NCBI RefSeq assembly: GCF_013106755.1
Contig: NZ_WHPF01000022.1
Span: forward strand, 1-52,765
DNA length: 52,765 nt
Reading direction: 5' to 3'
Source of the DNA: Limnovirga soli
Lineage (GTDB): Bacteria > Bacteroidota > Bacteroidia > Chitinophagales > Chitinophagaceae
In this document: in pieces, positions 1-9,406 of the stretch
How positions within the stretch are numbered: the first letter of the stretch is position 1
How the letters are laid out: every line of letters begins with the position of its first letter
Notes under the pieces: generated by a model
Seen by the model: only the letters and a program-made list of their open reading frames with translations
Databases searched by the model: none
Told to the model about the DNA's origin: nothing
Position numbers and translations under genes: made by a program

Positions 1-9
1 GCTCCAATA

Positions 10-60
10 AAATAGCGGCCTACTGCTATAAAAGCTGTAGACCGCTATTTGCTTTTTGCT
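10..60 (+). terminator. Possible intrinsic terminator of a gene left of the window
   Basis: Arms at 10-23 and 37-50 are complementary at 13 of 14 positions with a 13-nt loop, followed on the plus strand by a T-rich stretch (TTTGCTTTTTG). No gene is visible to its left, so it would serve a plus-strand gene ending off the left edge. It could also simply be part of the adjacent intergenic repeat. Confidence 0.45.
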
Positions 61-75
61 GCACGTGTTACTGCC

Positions 76-94
76 GTACAAGTGTGCGACGCAA
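76..94 (+). repeat. Interspersed palindromic repeat, single arm (GCGACGCAA type)
   Basis: GTACAAGTGTGCGACGCAA. One arm of the repeat family found throughout the window, lying just past the stop of the ThuA fusion gene. Confidence 0.8.
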
Positions 95-131
95 CGGCAG
101 TTTCATTCTTATTGAACTGCCAGGCTAATAA

Positions 132-3100
132 TTATTCCTTTACCCCATCAAACTTAAAGCCCATGGCTTCCATTTGCATTTTGGTTACTTTTTTCTTTTC
201 GTCGCGGATAAAGAATATCGTGGCTTTACCACCAGCATCAAATTTATCGGCCTCTTCCATTGGGGTAATGGCACCACCCTGCTCACCGGCTTTCATCATT
301 AATTTTCCATCCTGTAAGGTTATTTCAATAAAGGGAAATGGCAATCCCGTCATAGTATATTTTCCTACAAAATCATTTAAATCAACTTTGGGTACTACCG
401 GCGCTGCATTTTGGGTAGCAGCACCATCCCCGGCTGTTTTAAATGTGGTGTTTAATACAATCATCAGCGAAGCGCCCATTTTGGCTTTTGGATTGGTAAA
501 TACCAGATAAATATCGTGTACCCCCTCAGTAGGCGTTACAGATAATGAAACCGGGGTACCACTAAAACTTAATGGGCCACCGGCATCGCCAATAAAATCT
601 GTTTTTCCCAACAGCTTTCCATTAGGCGCATCCATATGCAATTCAATCACACCGCCTTCAGCATTTAACTGTGCTTTTGGGGCCATAGCACTAAATTGTA
701 TACTGCTGATGGCAGTTAGATCAATTTGCTTAAGGCTGATATAGCTACCATTTTTGGAAGGTATTATAAAGTTATTGCCACCAAAACTCATTTTGGTTGC
801 ATCTACCAACTCATCATATTTGGTGGGGTTAATGCTTGGGTTACGCAACGTAAAGGTTTCTTCGGTACTTACACCGGGCAGGCCATTTGCCCCACGATCG
901 GTATACGCTGCACGGAAAATATATACCCCCTGGCCTTTATCGGCGGCAGGTGGTTTGGTGGTATAGCTACCTTCTGCAGGCAGGGATTTTACCTTTGGTT
1001 TTGGCTGCGAAAGACTCAGGATATATTTGATCATCTCAGCAGCATCCTCAGTAGATAATTGTGGATGGGCCGCCATGGGTACATCGCCCCAAACGCCCTT
1101 ACCACCCGCAATGATTTTTTTGGTAAGCTTTTCCAATGCCGTACTACTACCCTTGTATTTTACTGATACATTAAAATAAGATGGACCAATAGATTTTTTA
1201 TAATCTGCATGGCAGGACCGGCAATCACTGGCGGTAATTAGTTTTAAACCTTTGGTAACATTGGGCGCTGCCGCTGCCTGCTCTGCAGTGCGGTGGCCCT
1301 GTATAATTTCGGCTTTATCAAAACCTTCGGGCAGGTAATCGATACTTACCACTACCTGTGCCGGTTTTATTTTACCATTGGCGGTAGAGCCATCTTCTTT
1401 GTCTTTTACATTTACCTTGTAGTTATAGGTTTGATTGGGTACATAAAAGCTTTTATTGGCTTTGCCCATATCAAATGCAACCACCGGAGGTTCGTTGCCG
1501 GCGGTTAATTCCATTGACTGAACAGAAATGGCACCCTTACTGTCTTTTACCGTTAAGGTTGCTTTATATACCCCCGCCTTAGCCAGGGTAAGTGCAGCAT
1601 CGGGCCCGTTGATGGTTTTGGTGTACCCATTTTTTGAGGTGATTTTCCAGGAATAAGTTAATGTATCCCCATCAGCATCTTTTGTACCTTTTGAAGAAAT
1701 ATTTACTGCAAAAGGAATGGCGCCACTCATTTTATCTGCCGCTACCTGAATAGCAGGTTTACGGTTGCCGCCATTGTATTCGATGCGTATTAACCTTGCA
1801 TCATCATTTGCAGTAAACCAGCCTGAACCATATTCCAGCATATATAAATCGCCATTATCGGCAAACTCCATATCCATTGGGTTGCTGAATTTGTAGCTGG
1901 GCATAAATCTTTCCATAGATACATAGTTGCCCTCCTTATCCAGGGTTACGGCCATTATCCAGCCGCGCATCCATTCATAAATCAATAATTTGCCATCGTA
2001 ATATTTTGGAAAAGCTGCTGCAGCATTTTTAAAATCACTGGAATGAAACACCGGACCAGCCATCGCTGTTCTGCCACCATTACCCACTAAAGGAAACTCT
2101 TTCGACTCGCCGTAAGGATACCAGATAAAGGCTTTTTGTGCCGGTGGCAATATTTTTTTACCCGTATTATTGGGTGAATTATTATCGGGTTTGGCAGGGT
2201 CGAATTTTGGACCTGATGTATTGGTAGCAAAATCGTAATGATTATATGCTTTGTTATCGCCCACAAAATAAGGCCATCCAAAATTACCTGCGGCTCTGGC
2301 TTGTCCTATTTCATCCTGTGCGGCCGGACCTTTTAATGAATCAGGATCGTTTGAATCGGGCCCTACTTCGCCCCAATATACAAAGGCAGATGCCTTATCA
2401 ACTGAAATACGGAATGGGTTTCTATTACCCATCACAAAAATTTCTGGTCGGGTAAGTGGTTCGCCTTTGGGGAAAAGATTGCCCTCAGGTATAGTATAAG
2501 TACCATTGGGCTGTGGTGTAATGCGGATAATTTTTCCACGCAGGTCATTGGTATTGGCAGATGATTTTTGAGCATCCCATGGCGATCTTCCCTGGCGCTC
2601 ATCAATTGGCGCATACGCAGTTGCCCTGGGGCTGGTATTGTCGCCGGTTGACAAATACAGGTTGCCTTTCCCATCCCAGGCGATGGAGCCGCCTGTATGG
2701 CAGCATTGTTCCCTTTGGGTAGCTACTTCCAGTATTACTTTTTTAGATGCCATATCCAGTACATCGCCCTTCAGCGTATAACGCGTTAAAATATTTTGCG
2801 ACTTGGCAGGATCGGAATAGTACAAATAAATCCAGTGATTGGTAGCAAAATTGGGGTCTTTATTCAAACCCAGCAATCCATCTTCTGCTTCAGATTCCTT
2901 GCCATCCTTATCCTTATATTTGGTGCTTACGGCAATAGTAGCAATGGTTTTAAGTTGTTTGGTTTTGGTATTATAGAGTTTTACAGCGCCCTTTCTTTCA
3001 ATAAATAAAACGCGGCCATCATTTAGCACGGTTAACTCCATGGGCTCATTTAGCTTTTCGGCCAATACCACTTTTGCAAAACGATTTTCTTCAGGTTTGG

Positions 3101-3881
3101 CTTTAGTGAAATCCAATGCAGCCGGTGCATCGCCACCCATGGCATAATGCAAACCTGCCCACAAATGATTTAAAAAAAGTGGTTCAGTAAATGTTTCATC
3201 GGTATGGCCCATATTGGTATAAAAAGAACGACCACCATCAAAATCGTGGTACCAGCTCATTGGGTGATTATCACCGTTTTTTCCACCCTGATAAGAGCTT
3301 TCATCAATCTTTATCAATGCATGTATAGATGGATCGATTTGTTTAAAACTATAAAATTCATCGGTGCGTTCAAATTCATCGGGCATACCCTTGGTGGCAA
3401 AACTGTTTTTATCTGCCAAATAAAATTTACCCTTTTGAATATTGTTGGGCATCGGATGGTCTAAAAACCAGGCACCTACCAATTTGCCATACCAGGGCCA
3501 GTTGTATTCACAATCTGCCGCAGCATGAATGCCCAAAAAGCCGCCACCCGCTTGAATATATCTTTCAAATTCCTGCTGTTGTTCATCGTTCAAAACATCG
3601 CCGGTAGTGCTAAGAAATAGAACTGCCTTGTATTGCTTCAGGTTGGCAGCTACAAACATTGTAGCGTCCTCAGTAAAATCTATGGCAAAACCTTTTTCTG
3701 CAGCCATTTTTGTAAGGGCAGTTTTACCCGCACCTATTGATGCATGGCGAAAACCCTCTGTTTTAGAAAACACCAGCACACGCTGTGTTTGGGCGTATAA
3801 CATGCTGCTGCCAAACAAGAAAAGTAGCAATGCAATCGTAAGCATTCTTGCAGTTGGCACAACCGCAGGTAATTGTTTCAT
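132..3881 (-). CDS. Secreted ThuA / PQQ sugar dehydrogenase-like / PKD / cytochrome c fusion protein
   Basis: A 1249-residue exported protein with a signal peptide ending near AQTQ at residue 32. Domains in order: a ThuA-like domain (about 34-245, with GGGFLGIHAAADCEYNWPWY); a glucose/sorbosone dehydrogenase-like six-bladed propeller (about 265-700, with GLLGLNKDPNF, CCHTGGSIAWD and NRNPFRISV); a PKD domain (about 715-800); a mono-haem cytochrome c domain with CRSCH near residue 900; a CBM6-like beta-sandwich; and a short C-terminal domain of unknown type. Family knowledge: this architecture recurs in Bacteroidota and Planctomycetota. It suggests periplasmic or surface sugar oxidation with electrons passed to the attached haem. 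The substrate is unknown. It is the first of three long minus-strand genes separated by repeat elements. Confidence 0.85.
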   Translation of the reverse strand: MKQLPAVVPTARMLTIALLLFLFGSSMLYAQTQRVLVFSKTEGFRHASIGAGKTALTKMAAEKGFAIDFTEDATMFVAANLKQYKAVLFLSTTGDVLNDEQQQEFERYIQAGGGFLGIHAAADCEYNWPWYGKLVGAWFLDHPMPNNIQKGKFYLADKNSFATKGMPDEFERTDEFYSFKQIDPSIHALIKIDESSYQGGKNGDNHPMSWYHDFDGGRSFYTNMGHTDETFTEPLFLNHLWAGLHYAMGGDAPAALDFTKAKPEENRFAKVVLAEKLNEPMELTVLNDGRVLFIERKGAVKLYNTKTKQLKTIATIAVSTKYKDKDGKESEAEDGLLGLNKDPNFATNHWIYLYYSDPAKSQNILTRYTLKGDVLDMASKKVILEVATQREQCCHTGGSIAWDGKGNLYLSTGDNTSPRATAYAPIDERQGRSPWDAQKSSANTNDLRGKIIRITPQPNGTYTIPEGNLFPKGEPLTRPEIFVMGNRNPFRISVDKASAFVYWGEVGPDSNDPDSLKGPAAQDEIGQARAAGNFGWPYFVGDNKAYNHYDFATNTSGPKFDPAKPDNNSPNNTGKKILPPAQKAFIWYPYGESKEFPLVGNGGRTAMAGPVFHSSDFKNAAAAFPKYYDGKLLIYEWMRGWIMAVTLDKEGNYVSMERFMPSYKFSNPMDMEFADNGDLYMLEYGSGWFTANDDARLIRIEYNGGNRKPAIQVAADKMSGAIPFAVNISSKGTKDADGDTLTYSWKITSKNGYTKTINGPDAALTLAKAGVYKATLTVKDSKGAISVQSMELTAGNEPPVVAFDMGKANKSFYVPNQTYNYKVNVKDKEDGSTANGKIKPAQVVVSIDYLPEGFDKAEIIQGHRTAEQAAAAPNVTKGLKLITASDCRSCHADYKKSIGPSYFNVSVKYKGSSTALEKLTKKIIAGGKGVWGDVPMAAHPQLSTEDAAEMIKYILSLSQPKPKVKSLPAEGSYTTKPPAADKGQGVYIFRAAYTDRGANGLPGVSTEETFTLRNPSINPTKYDELVDATKMSFGGNNFIIPSKNGSYISLKQIDLTAISSIQFSAMAPKAQLNAEGGVIELHMDAPNGKLLGKTDFIGDAGGPLSFSGTPVSLSVTPTEGVHDIYLVFTNPKAKMGASLMIVLNTTFKTAGDGAATQNAAPVVPKVDLNDFVGKYTMTGLPFPFIEITLQDGKLMMKAGEQGGAITPMEEADKFDAGGKATIFFIRDEKKKVTKMQMEAMGFKFDGVKE

Positions 3882-3959
3882 AATTCTGATTTTAAAGTTT
3901 CTGTGTTGGTTTTAATAACTGTTTTTGGGCCAGAGGCCAGTAAATATATGTAGCTTTTC

Positions 3960-3978
3960 TTGCGTCGCACTCTTGTGC
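3960..3978 (-). repeat. Interspersed palindromic repeat, single arm
   Basis: TTGCGTCGCACTCTTGTGC, the reverse of the GCGACGCAA-type arm, about 80 bases upstream of the ThuA fusion gene start. Confidence 0.75.
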
Positions 3979-4131
3979 GGCTGGTTCATTATTGGTCAAA
4001 GTAATCGTTTAAAAAAGTTGCTGCTAAAGTATCAACATTTTGCGGGATAAATGAGCAGGCTCTGCAAACTATTTATTCAATAATGATCCTGTTTTTTTGT
4101 GTTCAAGTTTTTTTTCTCCAAGAATCAGCTG

Positions 4132-4234
4132 TTGTATCACTCACTTGTACCTCTTGCACCATATTGAACAGGAAGTACAAGAGTGCGACGCAAGTAAAGT
4201 TGAGAAAAGCACTAACAGTTTGGCTCATAAAAAA
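4132..4234. repeat. Full palindromic repeat element plus conserved 41-bp tail
   Basis: Left arm TTGTATCACTCACTTGTAC (4132-4150), 24-nt spacer, right arm GTACAAGAGTGCGACGCAA (4175-4193), then a tail to 4234. The tail is nearly identical to that at 6523-6563. Arm-to-arm length is 62 bp, as in the other two complete copies. Confidence 0.85.
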
Positions 4235-4255
4235 TTCAGCTTGCACCTTTATTTA

Positions 4256-6388
4256 TTATTTTACCACTACCCTAACACGACCAAGATTTTTTATGAGCGT
4301 ATAAGGTGTTTTCTTATCGCCCTGCCGTTGAGAAGCTATTCTTACCGTAGGAAAATAAGTTCCGGGCTTACTAAAGGCATAAGTGGTCTTCAACGTTACA
4401 CGGGAAGCTATTTTACTATCAACAATTAATTTCCCTTCAACCCCAAACGTACCTGCGCCTTCAAAATCCCATGCGGCGCTTACTACCTTGCCTGTGTTTG
4501 GCGGAAGGTCTATTAACGCAGTAAAAACAACGGGCTTATTTATGTTAACTACAGTGCTTTCGTTGCCATTTGCTTTTATTGTTACAGTTGGCTGAATGCC
4601 TTTTCGTTCTGCTGCATTTGCAGGCACAACAATTTGCCCATCGATTAATTTATAACTGGTATTTGCAGGTGGAGGAATTCCTTTTTCAACCCATGCGCTT
4701 AAATCAAGCAGTGCTTGTTGTAGCACTCCAAGATAGCTTACGAGATGGCCCGGGTCGCCGGGTATAACATAATCTGCATGATTAGCATGATCAGTAAACC
4801 AGATTCTTAAATGCGCATCGGTGCTGTCACCAAAGTACTCCTGCACTTTTGTGCGATACCAGTCCTGCTGCCAGGGAAAGGCTTCGCTATCCCATAAAGA
4901 TCCCAGTAAGATTACCTTACCTTTAAACTTGCCCGATGGCAATACACCAGAAGCTGCTTTGGTAAACAATGGCCCCAATAACATAGGGCGCTGCGGATAA
5001 ATGGACTTACCTGTTGAATCACGAAACTGATCCCATACATGATATTCTTTACCGGGTACCTGATGCCGGTGATAAGTTTGTGCAGCAAGAAAATCTGAAT
5101 TGTCGAGCAGCACTTCATCGCCCACTTTTATTTGTGCAAGCACTTTTATATCGCTGTTGCTAAAAATTATTTTATCGCCAGAGATATTCGATACAAACAA
5201 TTTCTTACCAGCAGCAGCGCCACTTTTTATGAAAAGATCACCGCCCAAAAAATTAGCTGCCGGCAATTTATCTTCCAATTGAAAAGCTACTGGCATACCA
5301 CCTGCTGCCCCACCAATACTTTTCCAGGCAGCATCGGCTGTACCACGGGACTGGCCTGCATTTTCAGCAGGAGGCAATTCAAATTTCTCAGCAAGATCAG
5401 CAGTTATGATTGTCTTTATTTTGCTGCTTTGCTGAATACGTGCTTTGTGTACTGAATTTGCAGGATCAGCACCAAGATAACCGGGCACCAACCAGAAATC
5501 TTTAAAATATTTTGCATCTGCCATTGCAACACCGGGATACAGCACAGGGAAAGCATGCAAACCCATTGTTTTGTACGCGAACCATGCTTTAGATGGGAAA
5601 CCCATTTTGGTAACTTCTGTTAATACTTGTTTTTCTTCATCATTTAGGCCGGCGTAAATATCTCCACCGCCCGGTTCAATTGCATTAACTATTTCAGGGA
5701 ATTTATCCTGCAATATACGCATAGCATGTATACGCACCGTAAATACATTGGGTATTGCCATGGGCGAGCCAAGTACATAAGGTACTGCACCATCCCAAAC
5801 ACCATCAGTATTTTCCAGTCCGCCAATGGTACGGTATGCTCCACCACTGCCACCGAAAGCATACCCATAAATATGATTTTTCGTGTTGTACATTTTAGCT
5901 GCCACAACCCGTGAAAATTGAGCACAGGCAGCATTCGCACGGTAAGCGCCAATAGTGGCATCAATACCAGAACCTGGCATACCGGTACCATATTTTCCAC
6001 CGCCATTGCTTTCTATAAAGTAAGCACCGCTTGTAATAGAGAAGCCAATCTTATCACCTTCACCATTTGCACCCTGAGATAGATTTTCATTGTCGGGTAC
6101 AGGGGTGATGTATTGAAAAAAGTGCCCCTGGTATTTTTCTTTTGCAGGAAAGTAAAATGAGAAACGGGTATCTGTTCCCGTAAATCCGCCATGTATATAA
6201 TGATGACGAACAGGTGTATCCCGCCACTCATCTATATCTACATAAGGTGTTTTGAACATAGTGTCTTTGATGGTAAAGCTTTTTACTAGCTCATCATTTA
6301 TTTGTGCCAAATTGGTTTGGGCATAAGTGATGGAAGAGCAAAGGACAAACAGAATAAGTAAGCCTTTACGAAGATTTGAAAATAACAT
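4256..6388 (-). CDS. Secreted alpha/beta-hydrolase-like protein with C-terminal PKD-like domain
   Basis: About 710 residues from the chosen ATG at 6388, which opens a clear signal peptide (MLFSNLRKGLL...ITYAQ). The longer reading from 6469 would run into the repeat element at 6461-6522, so it is rejected. A GGSGGA motif around residue 180 fits a GxSxG nucleophile elbow. Further on is an HANHADY motif that could supply a catalytic His. The last 90 residues look like a PKD-type beta-sandwich (AAWDFEGAGTFG, TTYAFSKPGTY). I do not recognise a named family. A tannase/feruloyl-esterase-like or other polysaccharide esterase role is only a guess from the carbohydrate-active neighbours. Confidence 0.75.
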   Translation of the reverse strand: MLFSNLRKGLLILFVLCSSITYAQTNLAQINDELVKSFTIKDTMFKTPYVDIDEWRDTPVRHHYIHGGFTGTDTRFSFYFPAKEKYQGHFFQYITPVPDNENLSQGANGEGDKIGFSITSGAYFIESNGGGKYGTGMPGSGIDATIGAYRANAACAQFSRVVAAKMYNTKNHIYGYAFGGSGGAYRTIGGLENTDGVWDGAVPYVLGSPMAIPNVFTVRIHAMRILQDKFPEIVNAIEPGGGDIYAGLNDEEKQVLTEVTKMGFPSKAWFAYKTMGLHAFPVLYPGVAMADAKYFKDFWLVPGYLGADPANSVHKARIQQSSKIKTIITADLAEKFELPPAENAGQSRGTADAAWKSIGGAAGGMPVAFQLEDKLPAANFLGGDLFIKSGAAAGKKLFVSNISGDKIIFSNSDIKVLAQIKVGDEVLLDNSDFLAAQTYHRHQVPGKEYHVWDQFRDSTGKSIYPQRPMLLGPLFTKAASGVLPSGKFKGKVILLGSLWDSEAFPWQQDWYRTKVQEYFGDSTDAHLRIWFTDHANHADYVIPGDPGHLVSYLGVLQQALLDLSAWVEKGIPPPANTSYKLIDGQIVVPANAAERKGIQPTVTIKANGNESTVVNINKPVVFTALIDLPPNTGKVVSAAWDFEGAGTFGVEGKLIVDSKIASRVTLKTTYAFSKPGTYFPTVRIASQRQGDKKTPYTLIKNLGRVRVVVK

Positions 6389-6460
6389 GTTGCTATGTTT
6401 AATTGATAGTAAAAGAATAAATAGTATTGTACCCGGCATTAGATTATCTATCTGGCATCG

Positions 6461-6563
6461 TTGTGTCACTCACTTGTACGCATTGTTTATTATTGAGCTG
6501 AACGTACAAGAGTGCGACGCAAGTAAAGCTGAGAAAAGTACTAACAGTTTGGCTCATAAAAAG
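6461..6563. repeat. Full palindromic repeat element plus conserved 41-bp tail
   Basis: Left arm TTGTGTCACTCACTTGTAC (6461-6479), 24-nt spacer, right arm GTACAAGAGTGCGACGCAA (6504-6522), then a tail to 6563. The tail abuts the stop of the GH2 gene, just as the copy at 4132-4234 lies just past the stop of the hydrolase gene. Confidence 0.88.
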
Positions 6564-9089
6564 CTATGGTACACTATTGATCACCACCTTTACTACACCA
6601 TTTTTAAGTCCTTTTGCACTTGCGGTAAGCGTTGCGGTACCCGCTTTTCCATTAGGCCTTACAATTGCCAACCCTCTGCCCTGATATACTATTTTATGAG
6701 GTTGCTGAAAGCTGGAGGCATCATCAAAACTTCCGTTGCCCACACCTGCTATGGTGGCATTACCTGTAAGCGAATAGGTAATTTCTATATCATCAATATT
6801 GGGCACTACATTGCCCTTTTCATCTACAATCGCTGCACTTATAAAAGCAAGATCATTGGTGGTGGCGTGAATGGTATTTCTGTCTGCAATTAAACGTATT
6901 GCCACCGGCTTGCCTGCTGTTGACAAAGTGCTTGATCCTGTTAACTTATCGCCATCATAACTTTTGGCCACCAGTGTACCTGGCTGATAGATGATTTCAA
7001 AACTGGCGGTAATACTGGTATCCGGCAGGGTTTGTTCTGCAATAATTTTTCCGTTGAGTTCCAGTTTTACCAGCTTACTTCTGGTGTATACATGCACAAG
7101 CATTTTTTTGCCTTCCTGCCCCGGCCATGTCCATGAAGTTAATTCATCAGGAAATCCCCAGGGGGCCACTACTTCCTGCACACCATCAGTCATCGGGCGA
7201 TGCACCAACAATTCTACCGGGCTTCTTTTCCATACTACATCCTGATAGTAAGATGCTGCTTTTTTATTACCAATCAAATCCAAATCGCCACAATAAGCAT
7301 TAAATACCGGCCAGCTTGCTTTGTAGAACAAACCCATGCGGATTAGCCCAATTGGCAGTTTTCTGTTTGCAGGCACCTGAATAGGTCTGCCAATACCTGC
7401 TTCGCCAATATAATCCATGGCTGTCCACTTAAAGCTGCCCAACAAGTAAGGATTTTTTAACGAGTACTCATAATTTTCCAGCGCACTTTGTGGGGTGTAT
7501 TCTGTTACAATAAAAGTTTTTTGCGGATGCTTTGCATGCTCTGTTTCAAAGCGGTGGGCAGTGGCACTGTCGCGAACAAAATATTTTGACTGATTTTCTA
7601 AAAAATAATTGTAGCCATCTATGTCCAGTTGCAACAGGTGGGGCTCAAAATCTTCCCATGGTTTTTTGGTATAACCCGGCAAGTAGGCAATACCAGCAGT
7701 TACAGGTCTGGCAGCATCAAGTTGGCGTACTTCGTTTGCCAGCATTTTTGCCAGGCGGTAGCCGGCAGTATCTGGTGCTTCATAAATTTCATTTCCAATG
7801 CTCCACATAATCACCGAAGGATGATTGCGGTCTCTTAATACAATGGCATCCAAATCCTTTTCCCACCACTGGTCGAAATTCAAGTGGTAGTCCTGCGGAT
7901 TTTTGGATAGCTCCCACATATCAAAGGCTTCATCTAAAACAAGCATCCCAAGCCGGTCGCAGGCATCCAGTAATTGTTGTGATGGCGGGTTGTGGCTTAA
8001 CCTTAGCGCATTATAACCCAGTTGTTTTAATAGTTCTATTTTACGTTCTTCTGCCCGGTCTATGGCGGCGGCACCCAATGGACCGTTATCGTGATGAATA
8101 CAGCCACCTTTCAATATTACCCGTTGGCCATTTAGCAGAAAGCCACTGGCAGCATCAAAGCGAATGCTTCTTATTCCAAACCTGTTTTCAACACGATCGA
8201 TGACGGTGTTACCTGATTTTATTTCAGTAACCAGTTTATATAATGCAGGGTTTTCCAGCGACCATAAAAGCGGGTTGGATAGGAAAATATGTTGTGAATC
8301 TGTATTTGATGTATTTGCAGCAAACACTAAAGGTTTATGCGTTTGAGCAACTGTTTTACCTGAAGGAGAAAGAATGGTTGTTATAAGGCTATAATTGCCT
8401 TCAATATTATGTTCGTTATTAAGGGTTGATTGTATTTGAATGGTAGCACTATTTTTAGATACTACAGGGGTAGTAACCCGTACGCCCCATACCGCCACAT
8501 GCACTGGCGCTGTAACCGTTAACCATACATGCCGGTAAATGCCCGAACCACTGTACCAGCGGGAATTCTTTCCTTCATTTTGTACTTTAACGGCTAATAT
8601 ATTTTCCTGACCGGCAGGTTTTAGATAAGGGGTTAAATCATAATAAAAAGGCGTATACCCATAGGGATGATTGCCCAGCAAATGACCATTTAACCAAACA
8701 TCCGAGTTCATATACACGCCATCAAAATGTATGGTAAACAGTTTTTTTTCATCTGCTTTTGTGGTGGTAAAATGCTTTCTATACCAGCCTGTGCCACCTA
8801 CTGTAAAACCAGTGGCAGATTGCCCGATACTGCTTTTGCTAAATGGACCAATCATATTGCCGGTAGTTTGATTGGGCAGGTCTTCTATACTCCAATCGTG
8901 GGGAAGCTTTACGGTTCTCCATGTCAAATCATTAAAACCCGGGGAGTCTGCATTTACCACGCTATCTTTTGAAAAACGCCAATTGTCGTCAAATGGGCGG
9001 ATACGCGATTGCGCAGACACTTTGATAGTTGTAATCAAAAAACAAAATGACAAAAAAACAAACAGCATTTTCTTATTCATACGATTCAT
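6564..9089 (-). CDS. Secreted GH2 beta-galactosidase-like glycosidase
   Basis: 841 residues with an N-terminal signal peptide ending near KVSAQ. The start could equally be the ATG at 9080 (MNKKMLF). It has the GH2 order: sugar-binding jelly roll (about 30-200), immunoglobulin-like domain, TIM barrel, then C-terminal beta domains (DUF4982-like region and a big-like domain). The general acid/base is probably Glu434 in WSIGNE and the nucleophile Glu530 in IVTEY. Family activity covers beta-galactosidase and related exo-glycosidases; specificity cannot be read from sequence. It is likely to remove galactose from hemicellulose or pectin side chains, together with the plus-strand GH genes. Confidence 0.9.
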   Translation of the reverse strand: MNRMNKKMLFVFLSFCFLITTIKVSAQSRIRPFDDNWRFSKDSVVNADSPGFNDLTWRTVKLPHDWSIEDLPNQTTGNMIGPFSKSSIGQSATGFTVGGTGWYRKHFTTTKADEKKLFTIHFDGVYMNSDVWLNGHLLGNHPYGYTPFYYDLTPYLKPAGQENILAVKVQNEGKNSRWYSGSGIYRHVWLTVTAPVHVAVWGVRVTTPVVSKNSATIQIQSTLNNEHNIEGNYSLITTILSPSGKTVAQTHKPLVFAANTSNTDSQHIFLSNPLLWSLENPALYKLVTEIKSGNTVIDRVENRFGIRSIRFDAASGFLLNGQRVILKGGCIHHDNGPLGAAAIDRAEERKIELLKQLGYNALRLSHNPPSQQLLDACDRLGMLVLDEAFDMWELSKNPQDYHLNFDQWWEKDLDAIVLRDRNHPSVIMWSIGNEIYEAPDTAGYRLAKMLANEVRQLDAARPVTAGIAYLPGYTKKPWEDFEPHLLQLDIDGYNYFLENQSKYFVRDSATAHRFETEHAKHPQKTFIVTEYTPQSALENYEYSLKNPYLLGSFKWTAMDYIGEAGIGRPIQVPANRKLPIGLIRMGLFYKASWPVFNAYCGDLDLIGNKKAASYYQDVVWKRSPVELLVHRPMTDGVQEVVAPWGFPDELTSWTWPGQEGKKMLVHVYTRSKLVKLELNGKIIAEQTLPDTSITASFEIIYQPGTLVAKSYDGDKLTGSSTLSTAGKPVAIRLIADRNTIHATTNDLAFISAAIVDEKGNVVPNIDDIEITYSLTGNATIAGVGNGSFDDASSFQQPHKIVYQGRGLAIVRPNGKAGTATLTASAKGLKNGVVKVVINSVP

Positions 9090-9361
9090 ATTGATACTAT
9101 TTTTTGTGTGTACAAGCTGTGGTTATTTTGGCGTCAGCGGTTGTTATGTATTTGCTGCTTTGCCTCGCAAATAACTCACTTGCACGCCTGGCACACGAAT
9201 GAGCAGCAATCAAAAGCCTGCCCCGGATTCCACCCCGGGGTAAACCATACTAATTAAGACAGATAAATACTATTGCCTCTCTAAAAAAAATTATTGAAAC
9301 GGGGAATAATATTGAAAATCCCAAATACCAAAATACATAGGGAATTACCGGATAGCGCTGT
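9090..9361. other. Intergenic region with one type-B repeat
   Basis: Between two minus-strand genes. It carries a reverse type-B repeat (9131-9185) and a CCCCGGATTCCACCCCGGGG-like hairpin around 9220. No ORF was seen. Confidence 0.5.
9131..9185 (-). repeat. Type-B interspersed repeat (arm with internal hairpin insert)
   Basis: Read on the minus strand: GTGCAAGTGAG, then a short hairpin (TTATTTGC ... GCAAATAC around GCAAAGCA), then ATAACAA. It is the normal arm with an inserted palindrome. Three further copies are at 29629, 38443 and 42190. Confidence 0.65.
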
Positions 9362-9402
9362 AAAAAAGCATAGAATAGGGCAACAAAAATGCTGCCCTAT
9401 TC
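9362..9402 (-). terminator. Intrinsic terminator after the small secreted protein
   Basis: Perfect 10-bp arms GAATAGGGCA (9373-9382) and TGCCCTATTC (9393-9402). On the minus strand the stem is followed by a run of six T (9362-9367). It directly follows the stop at 9407. Confidence 0.75.
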
Positions 9403-9406
9403 CTGT

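Larger units (their letters stand above)
3882..4255. other. Intergenic region carrying three repeat arms
   Basis: 374 bases without a gene. It holds a reverse single arm (3960-3978) and a complete two-arm element (4132-4193) with its downstream tail. No convincing ORF was seen. Confidence 0.6.

Noticed and set aside
4132-4193. Palindromic element as an insertion sequence
   Set aside because: Only 24 bases separate the arms and no transposase is nearby; a non-autonomous repeat is the better description.
6389-6469. Longer N-terminus for the hydrolase gene starting at 6469
   Set aside because: It would run through the repeat element at 6461-6522 and hide a good signal peptide that begins at 6388.
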